From assembly GCF_016734905.1 (NCBI RefSeq), contig NZ_JAERPO010000001.1, positions 372,001 to 436,000 of the forward strand: 64,000 bases of DNA. The letters are read 5' to 3'. The notes under the pieces are model-generated. The model was given only the letters and a program-made list of their open reading frames with translations, was not told the DNA's origin and searched no databases. Below are positions 63,900-64,000 of this stretch, one piece after another. Each line of letters starts with the position of its first letter. Within the stretch, counting starts at the first letter, position 1. Source of the stretch: Sphingopyxis jiangsuensis (GTDB lineage Bacteria; Pseudomonadota; Alphaproteobacteria; Sphingomonadales; Sphingomonadaceae). Made by a program: the position numbers and the translations under genes.

Positions 63900-64000
63900 T
63901 TATATTTGTTTTTCCAGCGTCACCTGCGCCACGTCGATCCCGCCGCCGCGAAAACCGCCTTCGCAATATTGCAGATAGAATCGCCACAGCCGCACGAAAC
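63900..64000 (-). CDS. C-terminus of a cyclopropane-fatty-acyl-phospholipid synthase-like protein, cut by the window edge
   Basis: Thirty-two codons run from the window end to a TAA at 63900-63902. They read FVRLWRFYLQYCEGGFRGGG, then IDVAQVTLEKQI. The pattern W-FYL-YCE-GF is the C-terminal signature of cyclopropane-fatty-acid synthases and related SAM methyltransferases. The rest of the protein lies outside the window, so the family assignment is from this tail only. The serine hydrolase gene follows on the same strand. Confidence 0.6.
   Translation of the reverse strand, partial: FVRLWRFYLQYCEGGFRGGGIDVAQVTLEKQI

Overview
The window reads as a chromosomal segment of a GC-rich alphaproteobacterium, most likely Sphingomonadaceae and close to Sphingopyxis or Sphingomonas. 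The grounds are an F0 operon with both b and b' subunits and no F1 genes beside it, the pyrF-trpF-trpB-trpA-accD-folC order, a SapC-family protein, and several families of short palindromic repeats. No phage, plasmid, transposase or CRISPR gene is visible. This is from reading alone; no database search was run.

Layout. 1-2931: repair and thioesterase genes (recO partial, paaI-like, uvrC), minus strand. 3143-5850: F0 ATP synthase operon atpI-B-E-X-F with a readable promoter and terminator. 5892-9738: ydbH-ynbE-ydbL envelope operon. 9891-13667: radC, an EF-hand protein, purB, lapA-like, pyrF. 13674-14090: an AT-rich lipoprotein gene on the opposite strand. 14190-19371: trpF-trpB-trpA-accD-folC. 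19382-28049: ampG-like, a single-domain response regulator, an rRNA pseudouridine synthase, rsmD, uvrD, tRNA-Ala(CGC), a reductase, a DEAD-box helicase. 28164-38098: a secreted protein of unknown function, a D-lactate/2-hydroxyglutarate-type dehydrogenase, sapC, an SDH assembly factor, rsmB, a DUF885 lipoprotein, an MFS exporter overlapping cysK, and a SleB hydrolase. 38146-40835: a GST-like gene divergent from a WYL regulator, then a reductase. 41027-44585: sulfate activation genes cysD-cysNC-cysQ. 44719-58936: branched-chain acyl-CoA catabolism (ivd, mccB, mccA, MaoC, CitE-like, a large acyl-CoA dehydrogenase, a MerR regulator), interrupted by an M13 peptidase, a CPBP protease and a phospholipase D. 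59001-64000: hisI, purF, an SDR, a serine hydrolase and the end of a cyclopropane fatty-acid synthase gene.

How they work together. Most genes are housekeeping: nucleotide, tryptophan and cysteine synthesis, respiration, rRNA modification and DNA repair. The accessory block is the leucine-type acyl-CoA pathway. Ivd would make methylcrotonyl-CoA and MccA/MccB would carboxylate it. The crotonase and HMG-CoA lyase usually found in such operons are absent here; a MaoC hydratase and a CitE-type lyase sit in their place.

The most unusual structure is also in that block. mccB carries an in-frame copy of a palindromic repeat that also lies, as a free intergenic copy, 4.6 kb downstream. The 5' end of mccA is duplicated upstream as a 37-codon relic, and a CPBP protease gene lies between the two copies. 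Part of mccA has codon use unlike its flanks. I did not find a clearly new multi-gene defence or biosynthetic system. No gene-free stretch exceeds about 300 bases; the longest (2932-3190) holds a compound repeat and the atp terminator.
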